A stretch of DNA of 64,000 bases. Origin: Methyloligella solikamskensis (GTDB lineage: Bacteria; Pseudomonadota; Alphaproteobacteria; Rhizobiales; Methyloligellaceae). The stretch's first letter is position 1, and every line of letters begins with the position of its first letter. The stretch spans positions 930,001 through 994,000 of the forward strand of contig NZ_JBHTJO010000001.1 of NCBI RefSeq assembly GCF_042676065.1, given 5' to 3'. Shown one piece after another: positions 17,470 through 25,969 of this stretch. Both the position numbers and the translations under genes were made by a program. The notes below the pieces were generated by a model. The model was not told the origin of the DNA and did not search any database. It saw nothing but the letters and a program-made list of their open reading frames with translations.

Positions 17470-18264
17470 TCACGCCATGAGGTGGGCGCCGCCGTCCACG
17501 GGGATGATGGTGCCGGTGATACGCTTGGCGGCGTCGCTGACCAGGAACGCGGCGAGATTGCCCACATCGTCGATATCCACCAGGTGGTGCTGGGGCGCGC
17601 GGGCGGCCGCCTCGTCCATGAGCTGATCGAAGCGATCGATGCCGCTGGCCGCGCGGGTCTTGATAGGGCCGGGCGACAGGGCATGAGCGCGGATGCCCTC
17701 GGGCCCCAGCTCAGCGGCGAGATAACGGGTGGCGCTCTCCAGGGCCGCCTTCACCGGCCCCATGAGATTGTAGTGCTCCACCACGCGCTCCGATCCGTAG
17801 AAGGTGACGCCGAGCAGGCAGCCGCCGTCCTTCATGAGCGGCTCGGCCAGGCGGGCCATGCGGATGAAGGAGTGGCAGGAAACATCCATGGCGATGCCGA
17901 AGCCTTCGGCGGACGAATCCGTCAGGCGTCCGTGGAGATCCTGCATGGGCGCGAAGGCGATGGAGTGCAGCAGGAAGTCGAGCCCGCCCCAGTCCTGCTC
18001 GATCTTCTCGAAGACAGCCTCAAGCGAGCCTTGCTCGCGCACGTCGCAGGGCAGCAGCATTTCGCAGCCGAGCGGGTCGGTCACCTCTTCGACGAAGGGC
18101 TTCGCCTTGTCGTTGAGATAGGTGGCCGCGAGCCTTGCGCCGGCGGCCTTGAAGGCGGAGCCGCAGCCGGCGGCGATGCTGTGCCGGTTGGCGATGCCGA
18201 CGATAAGGCCGCGCTTGCCTGAAAGATCGACGATGGGTCGCGTGAGGGGAGTGTTGTCTGTCAT
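17470..18264 (-). CDS. fabI: Enoyl-[acyl-carrier-protein] reductase, FabI type
   Basis: 264 residues from the ATG at 18264 (AGGAG 4 nt upstream); the open frame continues to 18339. A short-chain dehydrogenase fold with the divergent FabI features: GKRGLIVGIANRHSIAAG as nucleotide loop, LLHSIAFAP, and the catalytic Y-x6-K in EHYNLMGPVKAALES, preceded by a TFYGSE strand. It ends with the SDR motif GTIIPVDGGAHLM. FabI reduces the enoyl-ACP double bond with NADH in the last step of each fatty-acid elongation round. The NRHSIAAG loop departs from the usual NNRSIAWG, so it may be a second or specialised FabI. It converges with the lipoprotein gene with a 1-bp gap. Confidence 0.85.
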   Translation of the reverse strand: MTDNTPLTRPIVDLSGKRGLIVGIANRHSIAAGCGSAFKAAGARLAATYLNDKAKPFVEEVTDPLGCEMLLPCDVREQGSLEAVFEKIEQDWGGLDFLLHSIAFAPMQDLHGRLTDSSAEGFGIAMDVSCHSFIRMARLAEPLMKDGGCLLGVTFYGSERVVEHYNLMGPVKAALESATRYLAAELGPEGIRAHALSPGPIKTRAASGIDRFDQLMDEAAARAPQHHLVDIDDVGNLAAFLVSDAAKRITGTIIPVDGGAHLMA

Positions 18265-18527
18265 GTGCTCCTCTTTTTTTCTTGATTGCGGGCGGTCGTC
18301 TTTCGAAACGGGGCCGTTTGGGGCGGTTCGATTTGCCAAATCATCCCGGTTGATCCGGCCTCTTCTTCTTTAGCGAATTGGCAAGGTTGCAAGCCGCCGA
18401 TCTACCCCAAAGGGTGGACTCAGGCGTTAAAGTGGGATCAATTGTCGCAGTCAGAACGTTGCAAAGGGAGCGGGCCGGGGAGGTCCCGGCTTGCCAAAAG
18501 TCAACGCACGACACAGGAGGAAACGAC

Positions 18528-18764
18528 ATGCGCACTTTGATGATTGCCGGATTCCTTATTGGAGCCGTGAGCGCGCCGGCTTTGGCTGCGGACGAAGGCA
18601 ACACCTGGATCGTGAAGGATTCGGTCGAGAACTGCTCCTTGCTTCCCCATAAGCCGGGTGAAGAGACCGGTCTGACCATCATGGGCGACAAGGCGGGGTA
18701 CGGCTCGCCTGAGGGCGCCGACAAGGCTATGCGCGAAGCGGACTGTGCGGGCATCGTCGAGTAG
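18528..18764 (+). CDS. Small secreted protein of unknown function
   Basis: 78 residues with a Sec signal peptide (MRTLMIAGFLIGAVSAPALA, cleavage after ALA at residue 20) and a mature protein of about 58 residues with a C-x(35-40)-C pair (ENCSLLPH ... READCAGIV) that can form a disulfide. CAGGAGGAAA gives a strong ribosome site. A good terminator follows 50 bp later, so the gene is a single-gene unit divergent from fabI. I recognise no family; short periplasmic proteins of this shape are common in Hyphomicrobiales. Confidence 0.75.
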   Translation: MRTLMIAGFLIGAVSAPALAADEGNTWIVKDSVENCSLLPHKPGEETGLTIMGDKAGYGSPEGADKAMREADCAGIVE

Positions 18765-18812
18765 TCGCATCGCCAGATAACGATGGATTGACAGTGGAGA
18801 CGCTGTCGGGAG

Positions 18813-18842
18813 CCGCCGGTCCGCACGGGCCGGCGGTTTTTT
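18813..18842 (+). terminator. Rho-independent terminator
   Basis: CCGCCGGTCC (18813-18822) pairs with GGGCCGGCGG (18827-18836), one T-G wobble, 4-nt loop, followed by TTTTTT. It ends the small secreted protein gene. Confidence 0.85.
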
Positions 18843-18848
18843 ATTTGC

Positions 18849-19646
18849 CTAGCGAAGAGCGAGGGTCAGGAACCTGTCCACCATGGTGTTGACCTGATTG
18901 GGGATCTCGATCTGGCAGAAATGACCGGCGCCGACGGTCTTGCCGTAGATCATATGGGGCGCGACTGCCTGGAAACGCGCCATCTCCCTGGGCGGGCAGG
19001 GCTCGCGGGTGGCGAGATAGAGGCAGGGCACGGGAAGCTCTCTGCCGTGATCGGCGGGCTCGTAGGTCTGGAGATTCTCCAGGCAGGAAACCATGACGTG
19101 ATGCGGCGTGGCCGTCATGACGTCGATCAGCCGGTCCTTGCGGACGGGATCGTCGTATTCGAGGAAGAGGATGTCCTCGGCGTACTCCCGCAAGGTCTCG
19201 CGATAGTCCTCGCCCCGGAGCGCCTCCAGGAGCTCCCCAACTCTTGCCGTTTGCGAGTCGGGCAGTACCGTGGCCGAATCAAGCATCACACTCGCGGCTG
19301 TCAGATGCGGATAGCGCATGCCGATCTCGAAGGCGATGATGCCGCCCATTCCGTGGCCGATGATGATCGGCCGCCGGATCTGCAGGTCGGCCAGGAGCAG
19401 GGCGATGTCGTCGGCGAAGACCTGCATGGTGTAGGGCGCCTCCGGCTTGTCGCTCTTGCCGTGGCCGCGCAGATCCAGGGTGACGACGGTGTGGCCGGCG
19501 GGCGCGTAATGGGAAAACTGCTCCGACATGAAGGTGTGGTCGCCGCACCAGCCGTGGATAAGCACGACTGGCCATTTGCTGCCCGTGGCCTTGCGGAAGT
19601 TGATATTGACCGGCGTGGGGTTGGGTTCAGGGTCGTCTTGCGCCAT
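18849..19646 (-). CDS. Alpha/beta-hydrolase fold protein lacking the nucleophile serine
   Basis: 265 residues with the full alpha/beta-hydrolase outline: oxyanion segment LIHGWCGDH (29-37), DLRGHGKSDKP (58-68), nucleophile elbow and the late His H242 in VGAGHFCQIE. The elbow reads GHGMGG (97-102), so the expected Ser at position 99 is Gly (codon GGA at 19350-19352). At the usual acid position the sequence is LATREPCPP, with no obvious Asp. Other features look intact, so it may be a non-hydrolytic member (binding protein, lyase or cofactor-free oxygenase-like) rather than a decayed gene. Substrate unknown. It is divergent from the MaoC-type gene. Confidence 0.8.
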   Translation of the reverse strand: MAQDDPEPNPTPVNINFRKATGSKWPVVLIHGWCGDHTFMSEQFSHYAPAGHTVVTLDLRGHGKSDKPEAPYTMQVFADDIALLLADLQIRRPIIIGHGMGGIIAFEIGMRYPHLTAASVMLDSATVLPDSQTARVGELLEALRGEDYRETLREYAEDILFLEYDDPVRKDRLIDVMTATPHHVMVSCLENLQTYEPADHGRELPVPCLYLATREPCPPREMARFQAVAPHMIYGKTVGAGHFCQIEIPNQVNTMVDRFLTLALR

Positions 19647-19840
19647 AGGGTTCGATCCGTCGCGGCCTCTTCTTGTTGGTGCGCGCCAAATTGTCCGCGC
19701 CGGGTTTCGGCTTCGCCGGCAGACGCCTATCTGCGGGAGGGCGCAGAATCGAAGCTTCAGGCGCTATCAAACATGGAAAGCATCGAGATTGGCAAACCCG
19801 CCTTCGCGGCGGCATCCGTCAAATCGGTGCGGGGGACGGT

Positions 19841-20311
19841 ATGAACGGCAAGGCAATCTCCGGCGGAACGGATTTCTATCTCGAGGATCTCTCGGTCGGG
19901 CAGGTGTTCCAGACCGGGCGCCACCGCATGGAGGTGGACGAGATCAAGCGGTTCGCCCAGCAATTCGATCCGCAGATCTTTCATACGGACGAGAGGGGCG
20001 CCGAGGGGAGCTTCTTCGGCGAGCTGGTGGCGAGCGGCTGGCATACGGGCTCGGTTACCATGCGGCTCTTGGTGGAGAGCCGGTTCCTGGCGGACGGCTT
20101 CATCGGCAGCCATATCGATGTGACCTGGCCGCGGCCTGTGAAGCCCGGCGACGTCCTGCGGGTGCAAGGGACGATCCTCGAGATCGATCCGTCCAAATCG
20201 CGGCCCGAGCGGGGGCGCATCACGGTCAGCGTGGAGACCCTCAATCAGCGTGACGAGGTGGTCCAGAAGATGATCACGACGCTGCTGGTGCATCGCCGGC
20301 CGACTGCGTGA
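19841..20311 (+). CDS. MaoC-like hot-dog fold dehydratase
   Basis: 156 residues from the ATG at 19841, after a GGGGG ribosome site; upstream extension to 19673 is not protein-like. The single hot-dog domain carries the R-specific hydratase motif as RFAQQFDPQIFHTDERGA (catalytic D and H about six residues apart, with Gln where Asn is usual) followed by ASGWHTGSVTMRL. Members hydrate enoyl-CoA or related thioesters. It converges with the flavoprotein gene and overlaps its 3' end by 38 bp. Confidence 0.82.
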   Translation: MNGKAISGGTDFYLEDLSVGQVFQTGRHRMEVDEIKRFAQQFDPQIFHTDERGAEGSFFGELVASGWHTGSVTMRLLVESRFLADGFIGSHIDVTWPRPVKPGDVLRVQGTILEIDPSKSRPERGRITVSVETLNQRDEVVQKMITTLLVHRRPTA

Positions 20312-22007
20312 AGGTCGCCCTTTTGCGGTCTGCGCTTCCCGGCTGGCTGAGATAGGTGTGGATGGAGCGGACGACGGCTGCGCCTTCACCTATGGCGCCG
20401 CCGATGCGTTTCACTGATCCAGCCCGCACATCGCCGATGGCAAAGACGCCGGGCAGGTTCGATTCGAGGGGCAGGGAGGAGGAGCCGTTGCCCTCGTTGC
20501 CCGTTTCCACGAAGCCGGCCTTGTCGACGGTCACTCCGCAGCCGTCCAGCCATTCTGTCTCGGGCTCGGCGCCGATGAAGAGGAAGACGTCGCGAATGTC
20601 GCCTGTGGTTTCCTCGCCCGAGCCGTTGTCGCGCCAGCGGACGCGCTCCAGGCCGGTGAGCTTGTCCCCTTCCAGGCCGACCACCTCGGTTCCGAACATC
20701 AAATCGATATTGGGGGCGGCGCCGATGCGGTCGATCAGGTAGCGGGACATGCTGTCTGCGAGGCTGTCCTTGCGCACCATCATCTTGACCTTGTCGGCGT
20801 AGCCGGACAGGAACACGGCCGCCTGGCCGGCGGAATTGCCGCCGCCGACGAGAATGACCTCGCGTCCTTGCGTACGCTGGGCCTCGATGGGCGAAGCCCA
20901 ATACCAGATGCCGCGGCCTTCGAGATCCTCCAGACCGTCGAGCGCCGGGCGGCGGTATCGAGCGCCGCTTGCGACCACCACGGTCCGGGCGCGGATCACG
21001 TCGCCGTCGCCGGTGTGGAGCTGGAAGGTGCCGTCGGCGCGGTCGCAATCGAGTTTGGTGACGGTGACGGGGATGCGGATCTCGACGCCGAATTTCTGGG
21101 CCTGCACGAAGGCGCGGCCGACCAGGGCACGTCCGGTGATGCCCGTCGGGAAGCCGAAATAGTTCTCGATCCGCGCGCTGGCGCCGGCCTGGCCGCCATA
21201 GGAGCGGCAGTCCAGCGCGATGACGGACAGCCCTTCGGAGGCCGCGTAGACGGAGGTGGAGAGACCGGCCGGCCCTGCGCCGACCACCGCCACGTCGAAG
21301 ATCTTGTTCTCGTCGGTCCGGCCGAGCATGCCCATGGTGCGGGCAAGTTCTCCTTCGGTTGGGTTTTGCAGGATCGTTCCGTCGGGGCAGAGCACCAAGG
21401 GGAGCTGGTCGCAGGAGGCGGAGATGCGCTCCAGCACCGCGGCGCCCTCGGGATCGATGCAGGGGTCGATCAGGTGGTAGGGCTGGCCGTTGCGGTTCAG
21501 GAAGCCCTGCAGGCGGATGACGTCCGCGTGATCGGGCCGGCCGACGATGAGCGCGCTGCCAAAGCCACTCTCCAGGAGGCCGACGCGGCGCAGGATCAGG
21601 GCGCGGGTGATCCGCTCGCCAAGATCGGCTTCGGCTACGAGAAGAGCGCGCAGTTTCTCGGGCGGGATGAGCAAGGCCTCAACATCGTTCTCAGCCCGGA
21701 TATCGACGAGGGCGGCGCGATCCGAAAGCTGCCCGATCTCGGCCAGGAACTGGCCCGGGCCCTGCTCGATCACCGGCGTGACATGGCCGAGCCCGTCGCG
21801 CTGGGTAACCGCGACCTGGCCTGAGAGCAACACGAACATTCCGGGGGCCGGTCTACCGGCTTCGAACAGAAGCTCGCCGGCCAAGTAGCGGCAGGACGTA
21901 CCGAACCGCGCGATCCGGTCGATCTCGTCCTTGGTCAGGGTTGGGAAGGTCTGCTCGTAGCGTGGCGGGTGCACGGGAGGTGCGACGTCGGAATTCGGGT
22001 CTGCCAT
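20274..22007 (-). CDS. Cyclic-nucleotide-binding / thioredoxin-reductase-like flavoprotein
   Basis: 577 residues in three parts: a cNMP-binding (CAP-type) domain at about 20-140, a thioredoxin/glutaredoxin-like domain at about 150-225, and a TrxB-like domain from about 235 with FAD motif VVGAGPAGLST, NADPH motif EVILVGGGNSAGQAAVFLS and the C-terminal FAD motif VFAIGDVRAGS. The TrxB dithiol C-x-x-C is absent: the equivalent stretch is GIWYWASPIEA. The middle domain also lacks C-x-x-C (GRPDHAD). It can probably bind FAD and NADPH but not reduce thioredoxin through a dithiol. Role: perhaps NADPH-dependent electron donation gated by a nucleotide ligand (inference). Confidence 0.83.
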   Translation of the reverse strand: MADPNSDVAPPVHPPRYEQTFPTLTKDEIDRIARFGTSCRYLAGELLFEAGRPAPGMFVLLSGQVAVTQRDGLGHVTPVIEQGPGQFLAEIGQLSDRAALVDIRAENDVEALLIPPEKLRALLVAEADLGERITRALILRRVGLLESGFGSALIVGRPDHADVIRLQGFLNRNGQPYHLIDPCIDPEGAAVLERISASCDQLPLVLCPDGTILQNPTEGELARTMGMLGRTDENKIFDVAVVGAGPAGLSTSVYAASEGLSVIALDCRSYGGQAGASARIENYFGFPTGITGRALVGRAFVQAQKFGVEIRIPVTVTKLDCDRADGTFQLHTGDGDVIRARTVVVASGARYRRPALDGLEDLEGRGIWYWASPIEAQRTQGREVILVGGGNSAGQAAVFLSGYADKVKMMVRKDSLADSMSRYLIDRIGAAPNIDLMFGTEVVGLEGDKLTGLERVRWRDNGSGEETTGDIRDVFLFIGAEPETEWLDGCGVTVDKAGFVETGNEGNGSSSLPLESNLPGVFAIGDVRAGSVKRIGGAIGEGAAVVRSIHTYLSQPGSADRKRATFTQSAGDAPAAS

Positions 22008-22123
22008 GGCTCAGGCTCCGTTGCCGTCCAAAGGGCGATGCGCCGATCATATAGGAGGCTCTGGCCGATCGGCTCGCTCTATTTGATGCGTTGGAGAAGA
22101 CCGAAAAATGACCGCCAGTGCCG

Positions 22124-23137
22124 TCAGTCGAGCAGGTCGGTGATTGCCTGATCGAGGAAGGCGTCGAAGCCCGGGTCCTTGCCGGGCGAGGCGGCACAGT
22201 GGCCGAACTTGGAGACGTAAGGGCGAAGCTCGGCGTGGGGCATGCGCTCTGCCTCAAGGGCGTTGTCTTCCGGCGGAAAGTAGAGATCGGTGGTGGAGGG
22301 GATCAGGATCGCCTTGGGCAGGATGCCGGCCAGCGCCTTGTCGAAATCGCCGCCATAGCGGGAATTGGCGCTGATATCACCCTGCTGCCAGGCCCAGAGC
22401 TTCGCGAGGAGATCGTTGGCGTCCCAGTTGTCGACATGGTCGGCCTCCCAGCCTTGCAGGAGATCTTCGACACTCTCGAAGCCGAACTGGCGGTAGAGCC
22501 CTTCCCGGTAGAAGGCCTGGGAGTAGGCCCAGCCGGCATAGACTCGGGCGAAGGCCTTGAGCCCGGTCACTGGTTGGGTGCCGTAGTCGCCGCCGTTCCA
22601 GGCGCTGTCGGCCTGGAGCGCCGCCTTCACGCCTTCGAGAAAGACGAAGTTGTGCGGCGAGGTCTTGGCGGACGCGCAGAACGGCAGGATCGCCTCCACC
22701 ATGTCCGGATAGAGTGCGCCCCAGTGATAGGTCTGGCAGCCGGCCATGGACCAGCCGGTGACGAGCGCCAGACGGTCGATGCCAAGCTCCTCGACGATGA
22801 GCCGGTGCTGACAGACCACGTTGTCGTAAAGGGTCACATGGGGGAAGCGCGCCCCGGCCTGCTCAGGGATCGTGTTGCTCGGAGACGAGGAGAGGCCGTT
22901 GCCGAACATGTTCACCGAGACGATGAAGTGGCGCGCCGGATCGAGCGCCCGGCCGGGACCAAAATAGGCTTCGTTGCGCGTATGGGTGCCCGTGTAGAAA
23001 GTCGGCATCAGCACCGCGTTGTCGCCTTTTGGCGAGAGGGTGCCGTAGGTCTTGTAGGCGAGCTTGGCGTGCTTCAGCGTCTCGCCGGATTGCAGCTGCA
23101 CGTCGCCAAGAGCGAAGGATTCGTATTCGGCAGTCAT
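22124..23137 (-). CDS. MetX-like alpha/beta hydrolase (homoserine O-acetyltransferase family)
   Basis: 337 residues. The triad is complete: Ser in TGWSMAGCQTYHW (about residue 149), Asp in STTDLYFPPED (about 286) and His in KFGHCAASPG (about 315). The opening LQSGETLKHAKLAYKTYGTL and the RHFIVSVNMFGNGLSSSPSN segment are typical of the MetX/homoserine acetyltransferase group. It is shorter than genuine MetX and lacks its exact substrate-loop sequence, so it may be an acyltransferase or hydrolase with another substrate. AAGGAAAG precedes the ATG. It is the likely first gene upstream of nothing obvious; both neighbours are separate units. Confidence 0.8.
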   Translation of the reverse strand: MTAEYESFALGDVQLQSGETLKHAKLAYKTYGTLSPKGDNAVLMPTFYTGTHTRNEAYFGPGRALDPARHFIVSVNMFGNGLSSSPSNTIPEQAGARFPHVTLYDNVVCQHRLIVEELGIDRLALVTGWSMAGCQTYHWGALYPDMVEAILPFCASAKTSPHNFVFLEGVKAALQADSAWNGGDYGTQPVTGLKAFARVYAGWAYSQAFYREGLYRQFGFESVEDLLQGWEADHVDNWDANDLLAKLWAWQQGDISANSRYGGDFDKALAGILPKAILIPSTTDLYFPPEDNALEAERMPHAELRPYVSKFGHCAASPGKDPGFDAFLDQAITDLLD

Positions 23138-23218
23138 TCGGCTTTCCTTACGAGGCTCCCTTGCAGTCTCCCGTTTTCGCTTACCTTACACGCTCTTCGC
23201 TTCGCATGGCGGTGACGA

Positions 23219-23812
23219 TCAAAGCCAGAAGATCAGGGCCGTGAGCGCCGTCAGGACGGCTAGGCCGCGATTGATGGCGATGAGCCATTTTTCTTCCGTG
23301 AGGATCTGGCGCAAGCCTGCGCCGAAGCCCAGCCATGTTGCCGAGCAGGGCAGCATGACGATGACGAACACCGTGATGAGCAGGACGAGAGAGGCCACGT
23401 AGTTGGGCCCCGGCGTCGTGTAGGCCGCAACAGCCGTGACCACCATCACCCAAGCCTTGGGATTGGCGAACTGGAAGAGGGCGGCCTGGAAGAAGCTGAT
23501 AGGCTCGGCTGCTTTCGCTTCCGGCATATCTGCGGCGCGCCACAGTTTCCGCGCCAGCCAGAACAGATAGAGGGTGCCGGCGATCTTGATGACGAGCTGA
23601 ATCCGCGGCTCGACGGCGAAGACCGCGCCGAGGCCTGCACCGACAATCGCCATCTGGACGGCGCAGCCGGTAGGGATGCCCAGCATATGGGGCAGAGTCC
23701 GCCGGATGCCGAAGATCAGGCCCGACGTGGTCAGCATCATGTTGTTGGGGCCCGGCGTGATCGCCATGACGAAAACGTAAAGGGCGATGGGCGCGGCCAA
23801 GGCGAGGTTCAT
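23219..23812 (-). CDS. LysE/RhtB family amino-acid exporter
   Basis: 197 residues from the ATG at 23812 (MNLALAAPIALYVF); the open frame runs to 23926 but the first helix with AITPGPNNMMLTTSG, the signature of the RhtB group, begins right after this start. Five or six membrane helices follow. Family members export amino acids or their derivatives (threonine, homoserine, lysine, cysteine). The motif FANPKAWVMVVTAVAAY is also typical. The cargo is unknown. It is divergent from sitA across about 250 bp that contain the Mur/Fur-like operator. Confidence 0.85.
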   Translation of the reverse strand: MNLALAAPIALYVFVMAITPGPNNMMLTTSGLIFGIRRTLPHMLGIPTGCAVQMAIVGAGLGAVFAVEPRIQLVIKIAGTLYLFWLARKLWRAADMPEAKAAEPISFFQAALFQFANPKAWVMVVTAVAAYTTPGPNYVASLVLLITVFVIVMLPCSATWLGFGAGLRQILTEEKWLIAINRGLAVLTALTALIFWL

Positions 23813-23964
23813 CGGAAGCTCGGGAGATAGATGATCGGCGGCGTGACGCCGTCCGTATAACGAAGACGTGCGAGTATGGTCATTCAATGGGCCGGGACCA
23901 CGGGTGATGTCCATATGGGATCGCACGACGCGGTAAGAACCGGGCCAATTCGCCGCTCCTTATT

Positions 23965-23987
23965 TAGTTGCAAATCATTCGCAACTA
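23965..23987. promoter_or_regulatory. Mur/Fur-like operator upstream of sitABCD
   Basis: A perfect inverted repeat TAGTTGC (23965-23971) and GCAACTA (23981-23987) with a 9-bp AT-rich spacer; its core TTGCAAATCATTCGCAA resembles the manganese/iron-responsive Mur (Fur) boxes known before sitABCD and mntH in alphaproteobacteria. It lies 75 bp before the sitA start, the place for a repressor site. Confidence 0.65.
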
Positions 23988-24062
23988 GCTTACGTGCATA
24001 AGACGATAAGGGCGGGGAAACCGCCCGGTTGAGATTTGGGTTTGCTGCAGGAGAGTGTTTGC

Positions 24063-25031
24063 ATGGGATATCGCGCCTGGGCCGCGCAATTGGGAAAGCT
24101 CTGCCGCGACGGCGCGGGCGCCTTGAGTTTCTTGCGTGTTTGGGGTCTGGCGATCCTGATCGTTCTTCCGCTTGCCGCCTGTGGCGACGAAAATTCCAGC
24201 GCGGCCGACGACGGCAAGCTGAAGGTGCTGACCACCTTCACGGTGATCGCAGACATGGCACGCAACGTCGCCGGCGATAAAGCGACGGTCGAATCCATCA
24301 CCAAGCCGGGCGCGGAAATCCACAATTATCAGCCGACGCCAGGCGACCTGATCAAGGCGCAAGGGGCCGATCTCATCCTGTGGAACGGTCTCGACCTGGA
24401 GCGCTGGTTCCAGAAGTTCTTCCGGAACCTTCAGGAGGTTCCGGGTGTCGTTATTTCAGATGGGGTAGAGCCGATCGGAATCGGCGAGGGACCTTATTCC
24501 GGAAAGCCGAACCCCCATGCCTGGATGTCGGTGTCCGATGGCGTGATCTATGTGGAGAATATCCGGGACGCGCTGGTCGAGGCGGATCCTGAGAATGCGG
24601 AGACCTACAAGAAGAATGCAGCCGCCTATATCGAGAAGCTCGAGGCCATGGCGAAGCCGATCCGCGAAACCCTAGACCAAGTGCCGGAGAACAAGCGCTG
24701 GCTCGTCACGAGCGAAGGCGCGTTCAGCTATCTGGCCCGGGATTACGGGCTGAAGGAACTCTATCTCTGGCCGATCAATGCCGATGCGCAAGGCACGCCC
24801 CAGCAGGTGCGCGCGGTCATCGACCAGATGAAGGCCCAGGACATTCCGGTCATCTTCTCCGAAAGCACGGTCTCGCCGTCCCCGGCCGAGCAGGTGGCGC
24901 GCGAGACGGGCGCCAACTATGGCGGCGTGCTTTATGTGGATTCCTTGAGCGAAGCGGACGGACCGGTGCCGACCTATCTCGATCTGTTGCGGGTCACCTC
25001 CGAACGGATCGCCGAAGGGCTGACGGAATGA
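24063..25031 (+). CDS. sitA: Metal-binding lipoprotein of a Mn/Fe ABC importer
   Basis: 322 residues from the ATG at 24063 (AGGAG upstream; ATG at 24036 gives nine more). A lipobox LAAC places a lipid on Cys40. The cluster-9 metal-binding ligands are all visible: H87 (GAEIHNYQPTPGDL), H152 (NPHAWMS), E218 (VTSEGAF) and D293 (YVDSLSE). The H-H-E-D set, with Glu at the third place, is that of Mn/Fe proteins SitA, PsaA and MntC rather than zinc ZnuA. First of four genes that overlap by 4 bp each (ATGA), giving SitABCD. Probably repressed by Mur/Fur when manganese or iron is plentiful, through the operator 75 bp upstream. Confidence 0.88.
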   Translation: MGYRAWAAQLGKLCRDGAGALSFLRVWGLAILIVLPLAACGDENSSAADDGKLKVLTTFTVIADMARNVAGDKATVESITKPGAEIHNYQPTPGDLIKAQGADLILWNGLDLERWFQKFFRNLQEVPGVVISDGVEPIGIGEGPYSGKPNPHAWMSVSDGVIYVENIRDALVEADPENAETYKKNAAAYIEKLEAMAKPIRETLDQVPENKRWLVTSEGAFSYLARDYGLKELYLWPINADAQGTPQQVRAVIDQMKAQDIPVIFSESTVSPSPAEQVARETGANYGGVLYVDSLSEADGPVPTYLDLLRVTSERIAEGLTE

Positions 25032-25969
25032 AGCCAGAGCTCGGCGAAATCGACCAGGCCCATGGCGGGGCAGCCGTGTGCGGCATTGTGGTGGACGACG
25101 TGACGGTGACCTACCGGAACGGGACCACGGCCCTGCGCGATGTCAGCTTCGCGATTCCCACCGGCACCATCACGGCGCTGGTCGGCATCAACGGTAGCGG
25201 CAAGTCCACCCTGTTCAAGGCGATCATGGGGTTCCTGCGGGCCGGCAAGGGCTCGATCTCGATCCTCGGCCGAAGCGTGCGGCAGGCGCTGAAAGAGACG
25301 CTGGTCGCTTATGTGCCCCAGGCCGAGGAGGTCGACTGGAACTTCCCCGTGCTCGTCGAGGACGTCGTCATGATGGGCCGCTACGGTCACATGAACATGC
25401 TGCGGATACCGCGCAGGCGCGATCACGAGGCGGTGGCGGCGGCGCTGGACCGGGTCAACATGACCGAGTTCGCCAAGCGTCAGATCGGCGAGCTTTCCGG
25501 CGGCCAGAAGAAGCGCGTGTTCCTCGCACGCGCGCTGGCCCAGGACGCCCAGGTGATCCTGCTCGACGAGCCCTTCACCGGCGTCGACGTGAAGACGGAA
25601 GAGGCGATCATCAAATTGCTGAAGGGGCTGCGGGACGAGGGGCGGGTGATGCTCGTCTCCACCCATAACCTCGGCAGTGTGCCCCAGTTCTGCGACCGGA
25701 CGGTGCTGTTGAAGCACACGGTTCTGGCCTCCGGGCCAACGTCGGAGGTGTTCACGGAAGAGAATCTGCAGCGCACCTTCGGCGGCGTGTTGCGCCATTT
25801 CGTGCTGCCGGGCGAGCGCGGCCCGGGCGGTCAGCCCGGCGAAAGCGTGACCGTGATCTCCGACGACGAGCGGCCCTTCGTGGTCTATGGCGAAGACGGC
25901 AGCGAGGCGCCGCCAAAGCCGAAGAAGAAGCCGGCGCCAAAACGGCGGACCAGGAGCGGCAGCAAATGA
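25028..25969 (+). CDS. sitB: Manganese/iron ABC transporter ATPase
   Basis: 313 residues. Walker A GINGSGKST (about 54-62), signature LSGGQKKRV (about 155) and Walker B VILLDEPFTGVD (about 175) are intact, with switch His in STHN. After residue 250 it has an unusually long tail ending KPKKKPAPKRRTRSGSK, a lysine/arginine- and proline-rich extension of unknown use. The ATGA overlaps with sitA and sitC make translational coupling likely. It powers import through SitC and SitD. Confidence 0.9.
   Translation: MKPELGEIDQAHGGAAVCGIVVDDVTVTYRNGTTALRDVSFAIPTGTITALVGINGSGKSTLFKAIMGFLRAGKGSISILGRSVRQALKETLVAYVPQAEEVDWNFPVLVEDVVMMGRYGHMNMLRIPRRRDHEAVAAALDRVNMTEFAKRQIGELSGGQKKRVFLARALAQDAQVILLDEPFTGVDVKTEEAIIKLLKGLRDEGRVMLVSTHNLGSVPQFCDRTVLLKHTVLASGPTSEVFTEENLQRTFGGVLRHFVLPGERGPGGQPGESVTVISDDERPFVVYGEDGSEAPPKPKKKPAPKRRTRSGSK

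Noticed and set aside
20868..21824. 318-codon plus-strand frame over the flavoprotein gene
   Set aside because: Shadow frame; the minus strand carries FAD and NADPH motifs.
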